Shown: in pieces, positions 5,602 to 7,174 of the stretch | Numbering within the stretch: position 1 is the first letter of the stretch | How the letters are laid out: each line of letters opens with the position of its first letter | NCBI GenBank assembly: GCA_014729735.1 | Contig: WJJN01000768.1 | Location: 1 to 7,174, forward strand | DNA length: 7,174 nt | Source of the DNA: Candidatus Zhuqueibacterota bacterium | GTDB taxonomy: Bacteria > Zhuqueibacterota > Zhuqueibacteria > Thermofontimicrobiales > Thiofontviventaceae | Reading direction: 5' to 3' | Translations under genes and position numbers: made by a program | Notes under the pieces: generated by a model | What the model saw: the letters and a program-made list of their open reading frames with translations, nothing else | Told to the model about the DNA's origin: nothing | Database searches by the model: none

Positions 5602-6099
5602 ATGAAGTTTGAAGGTGATATATCATTAGATCAAGAGTTAATTAAAACAATTCGCGGCTATTCTGGCTATGAAAGGACAGAATGGCGTGAAAAAACAGAT
5701 CAACGGCTTCGGGAGTACATGGCATCGCAAATTCAGAAGATTGGGAGCAATTTCCAAAATTTGTCAGCGCACCTTCAAAAGTTTGACAATCCGGATATAG
5801 CCCGTTCTATCAAGCGCTTGATCAAGCAATTGAAAATTCTGATTCAAAGCCTGCACCAGCCCTCCTATGAAAAATCATCTTTTTTTAATCTCTCAGAAGT
5901 AAATTCCGGAATACTTACCCAACTTTACGAATACGAATCTCAAATTAAACATCAGGTCGATATATTGGCAGACGAGGTTTCCGAACTGGAGAATATGGAT
6001 GATGTTAGCGACAGCGGCGAACTCATCAATCACTTATTTGATGTTGTTGACAATTTAAACCAATCAATCATGGAACGGGAGTTCCTGCTGGCTGGTTAA
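5602..6099 (+). CDS. Predicted coiled-coil/helical protein of unknown function
   Basis: 165-aa cytosolic-looking protein with no signal peptide or membrane segment. The sequence is almost entirely predicted helical: a charged N-terminal part with GYSGYERTEWREKTDQRL (19-36), then long heptad-like stretches around 37-85 (including Arg/Lys-rich RSIKRLIKQLKILI at ~68-81), a short loop with SSFFNLSEVNSG (~91-102), and an acidic C-terminal helix pair (~105-160) with EVSELENMDDVSD (~124-136). The basic middle and acidic end suggest an antiparallel or oligomeric bundle. The GY-x-x-R/E-W-R-E-K-x-D-x-R-L-R-E pattern resembles small helical proteins found beside SPFH or zinc-ribbon genes in other bacteria, but this is from memory and weak. 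A good Shine-Dalgarno precedes it, and nadE begins 34 nt after its stop, so the two are probably co-transcribed. Real gene: fairly sure; function: not known. Confidence 0.8.
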   Translation: MKFEGDISLDQELIKTIRGYSGYERTEWREKTDQRLREYMASQIQKIGSNFQNLSAHLQKFDNPDIARSIKRLIKQLKILIQSLHQPSYEKSSFFNLSEVNSGILTQLYEYESQIKHQVDILADEVSELENMDDVSDSGELINHLFDVVDNLNQSIMEREFLLAG

Positions 6100-6133
6100 A
6101 GAACTATTAATGAACACAACAGAATAAAGACCT

Positions 6134-7174
6134 ATGACAAATGAACTTCGTATTGCACTTGCGCAGGTCAACTTGACTGTGGGTGATTTGCGCGGCAATC
6201 AGGATAAAATTATCCAGTCTGTTCAGCAGGCGAAAAAATCTAATGCGGATATTATTGCTTTTCCTGAACTTTCTGTCTGCGGTTATCCGCCTGAGGATCT
6301 CTTGCTGAAACCGCAATTTATCGAGGATAACAAGCGATGCATTGAAAAAATTGTGCCTTACTGCGATAATATTACGGCAATCATCGGATTTGCCGATCGT
6401 AATCATCAGTTATTTAATGCAGCAGCAATCATCCACAACAGTGAATGGATCGACACTTATCATAAAATTGAACTCCCGAATTATGAAGTTTTCGATGAAA
6501 AGCGTTATTTCGCAGCAGGTAATACCGGGACTGTATTTGATTTGAACAATGTAAAATTCGGCGTCAATATCTGTGAAGACATCTGGGTCGATGACAGTAT
6601 TACTGAATCACAGGTTCATGCCGGAGATGCTGAAATTATTATCAATATGTCATCCTCTCCCTTTCATCAACGGAAGAACGAAATTCGTAAACTAATTTTA
6701 ACGGATCGGGCAAAATCGAATTGTGTTTTCGTATGTTATGTTAACCTGGTCGGGGGACAAGATGAGCTTGTTTTCGACGGTCACAGTTTGATTATTAATG
6801 AAAATGGAAACATTGTCTATCGCGGCAGCCAATTCAATGAAGAACTGATCGTTTATGATATAGATGTCAATTCAATTCACAAGGCACGTGCCCGTGATGA
6901 AATTTTTCAAAATAAGGAATCAATGAAATATCCGGTTAAAAATAGAGTTCTTAAATCGACAAAGCAGGCTGCCAGCAAATCCGCAATTAAAAATACAATT
7001 AGAGGACAATTGGATTCAATCCCGGAAATTTATGAAGCGCTGGTTTTGGGAACGCGCGATTATATCCGTAAGAATGGATTTAAAAAGGTCGTGTTGGGCT
7101 TGAGTGGTGGCATCGATTCGGCGCTGACAGCGTGCATCGCCGCGGATGCGCTGGGGAGCGAAAATGTAATCGGA
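6134..7174 (+). CDS. nadE: Glutamine-dependent NAD+ synthetase, 3' end cut by window edge
   Basis: Last step of NAD+ biosynthesis: amidates deamido-NAD+ with ammonia released from glutamine, using ATP. The visible 347 codons cover the N-terminal nitrilase-type glutaminase domain (residues ~4-270) with its Glu-Lys-Cys triad: E45 in FPELS, K112 in HKIELPNY, C147 in NICEDIW. VFDEKRYF (119-126) and SSSPFH (173-178) also match the family. A linker follows, then the synthetase domain with its ATP pyrophosphatase loop LSGGIDSA (323-330); about 200 further residues should lie beyond the right edge. The architecture is the two-domain glutamine-using form, not the short ammonia-dependent NadE. The ATG at 6134 is the first start after an in-frame TAA at 6125; only a weak purine stretch precedes it, so it may depend on the upstream coiled-coil gene for expression. 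Confidence 0.97.
   Translation, partial: MTNELRIALAQVNLTVGDLRGNQDKIIQSVQQAKKSNADIIAFPELSVCGYPPEDLLLKPQFIEDNKRCIEKIVPYCDNITAIIGFADRNHQLFNAAAIIHNSEWIDTYHKIELPNYEVFDEKRYFAAGNTGTVFDLNNVKFGVNICEDIWVDDSITESQVHAGDAEIIINMSSSPFHQRKNEIRKLILTDRAKSNCVFVCYVNLVGGQDELVFDGHSLIINENGNIVYRGSQFNEELIVYDIDVNSIHKARARDEIFQNKESMKYPVKNRVLKSTKQAASKSAIKNTIRGQLDSIPEIYEALVLGTRDYIRKNGFKKVVLGLSGGIDSALTACIAADALGSENVIG

Noticed and set aside
6107..6406. 99-codon minus-strand open frame overlapping the start of nadE
   Set aside because: Shadow of the glutaminase domain of nadE, whose catalytic motifs establish the plus-strand frame.
1..7174. CRISPR array, prophage, insertion sequence, toxin-antitoxin or tRNA gene
   Set aside because: No regularly spaced direct repeats, transposase or integrase motifs, terminal inverted repeats, paired toxin-antitoxin genes or cloverleaf-like sequence were seen.

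Overview
The window is bacterial chromosomal DNA, moderately AT-rich, with densely packed genes and Shine-Dalgarno sites at several starts. It carries a sigma-54 activator with a cysteine-bearing PAS domain, a NifX-like protein, a DUF89 protein and a COG0731-type radical SAM enzyme. Together these suggest a free-living, probably anaerobic bacterium, for example of the Calditrichota/KSB1 or another FCB-like lineage, or a deltaproteobacterium-like group. This placement is a guess from gene content; no rRNA or marker tree is available here.

Left two-thirds (1-4982): six genes all read leftward. In transcription order they are: a COG0731-type radical SAM protein with a C-terminal helix-turn-helix (4982-3999); a YggS-type PLP-binding protein whose start overlaps the previous stop (3999-3331); a 102-nt gap with a weak possible internal promoter; a DUF89/ARMT1-type damage-control phosphatase with an N-terminal CxxC and a TTG start (3228-2359); a small NifX/NifB-type cofactor-binding-fold protein (2322-1936); a Sir2 NAD-dependent deacylase (1931-1194); and a PAS plus AAA+ sigma-54 transcription activator (1189 to the left edge, truncated before its DNA-binding domain). 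The last three are separated by only 4 nt each, so this looks like one operon or two stacked ones.

Middle (4983-5601): a 619-nt AT-rich region between the leftward cluster and two rightward genes. It holds a good sigma-70-type promoter for the leftward cluster (5023-5051), a near-consensus sigma-54 -24/-12 element facing the same way (5085-5101), and a 7-bp inverted repeat that overlaps it (5068-5099). I see no convincing gene or RNA in the rest.

Right part (5602-7174): a predicted coiled-coil protein of unknown function (5602-6099), followed 34 nt later by glutamine-dependent NAD+ synthetase NadE, complete at its N-terminus and cut by the right edge just after its ATP-binding SGGIDS loop.

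The genes share themes of cofactor chemistry (NAD+, PLP, SAM/Fe-S, possible metal cofactor, phosphometabolite repair). NadE makes NAD+ and Sir2 consumes it. The most interesting hypothesis is that the leftward cluster is a sigma-54-controlled, redox- or metal-responsive cofactor-maintenance unit whose own activator is encoded at its distal end. This is an inference from synteny and motifs, not something the sequence proves.
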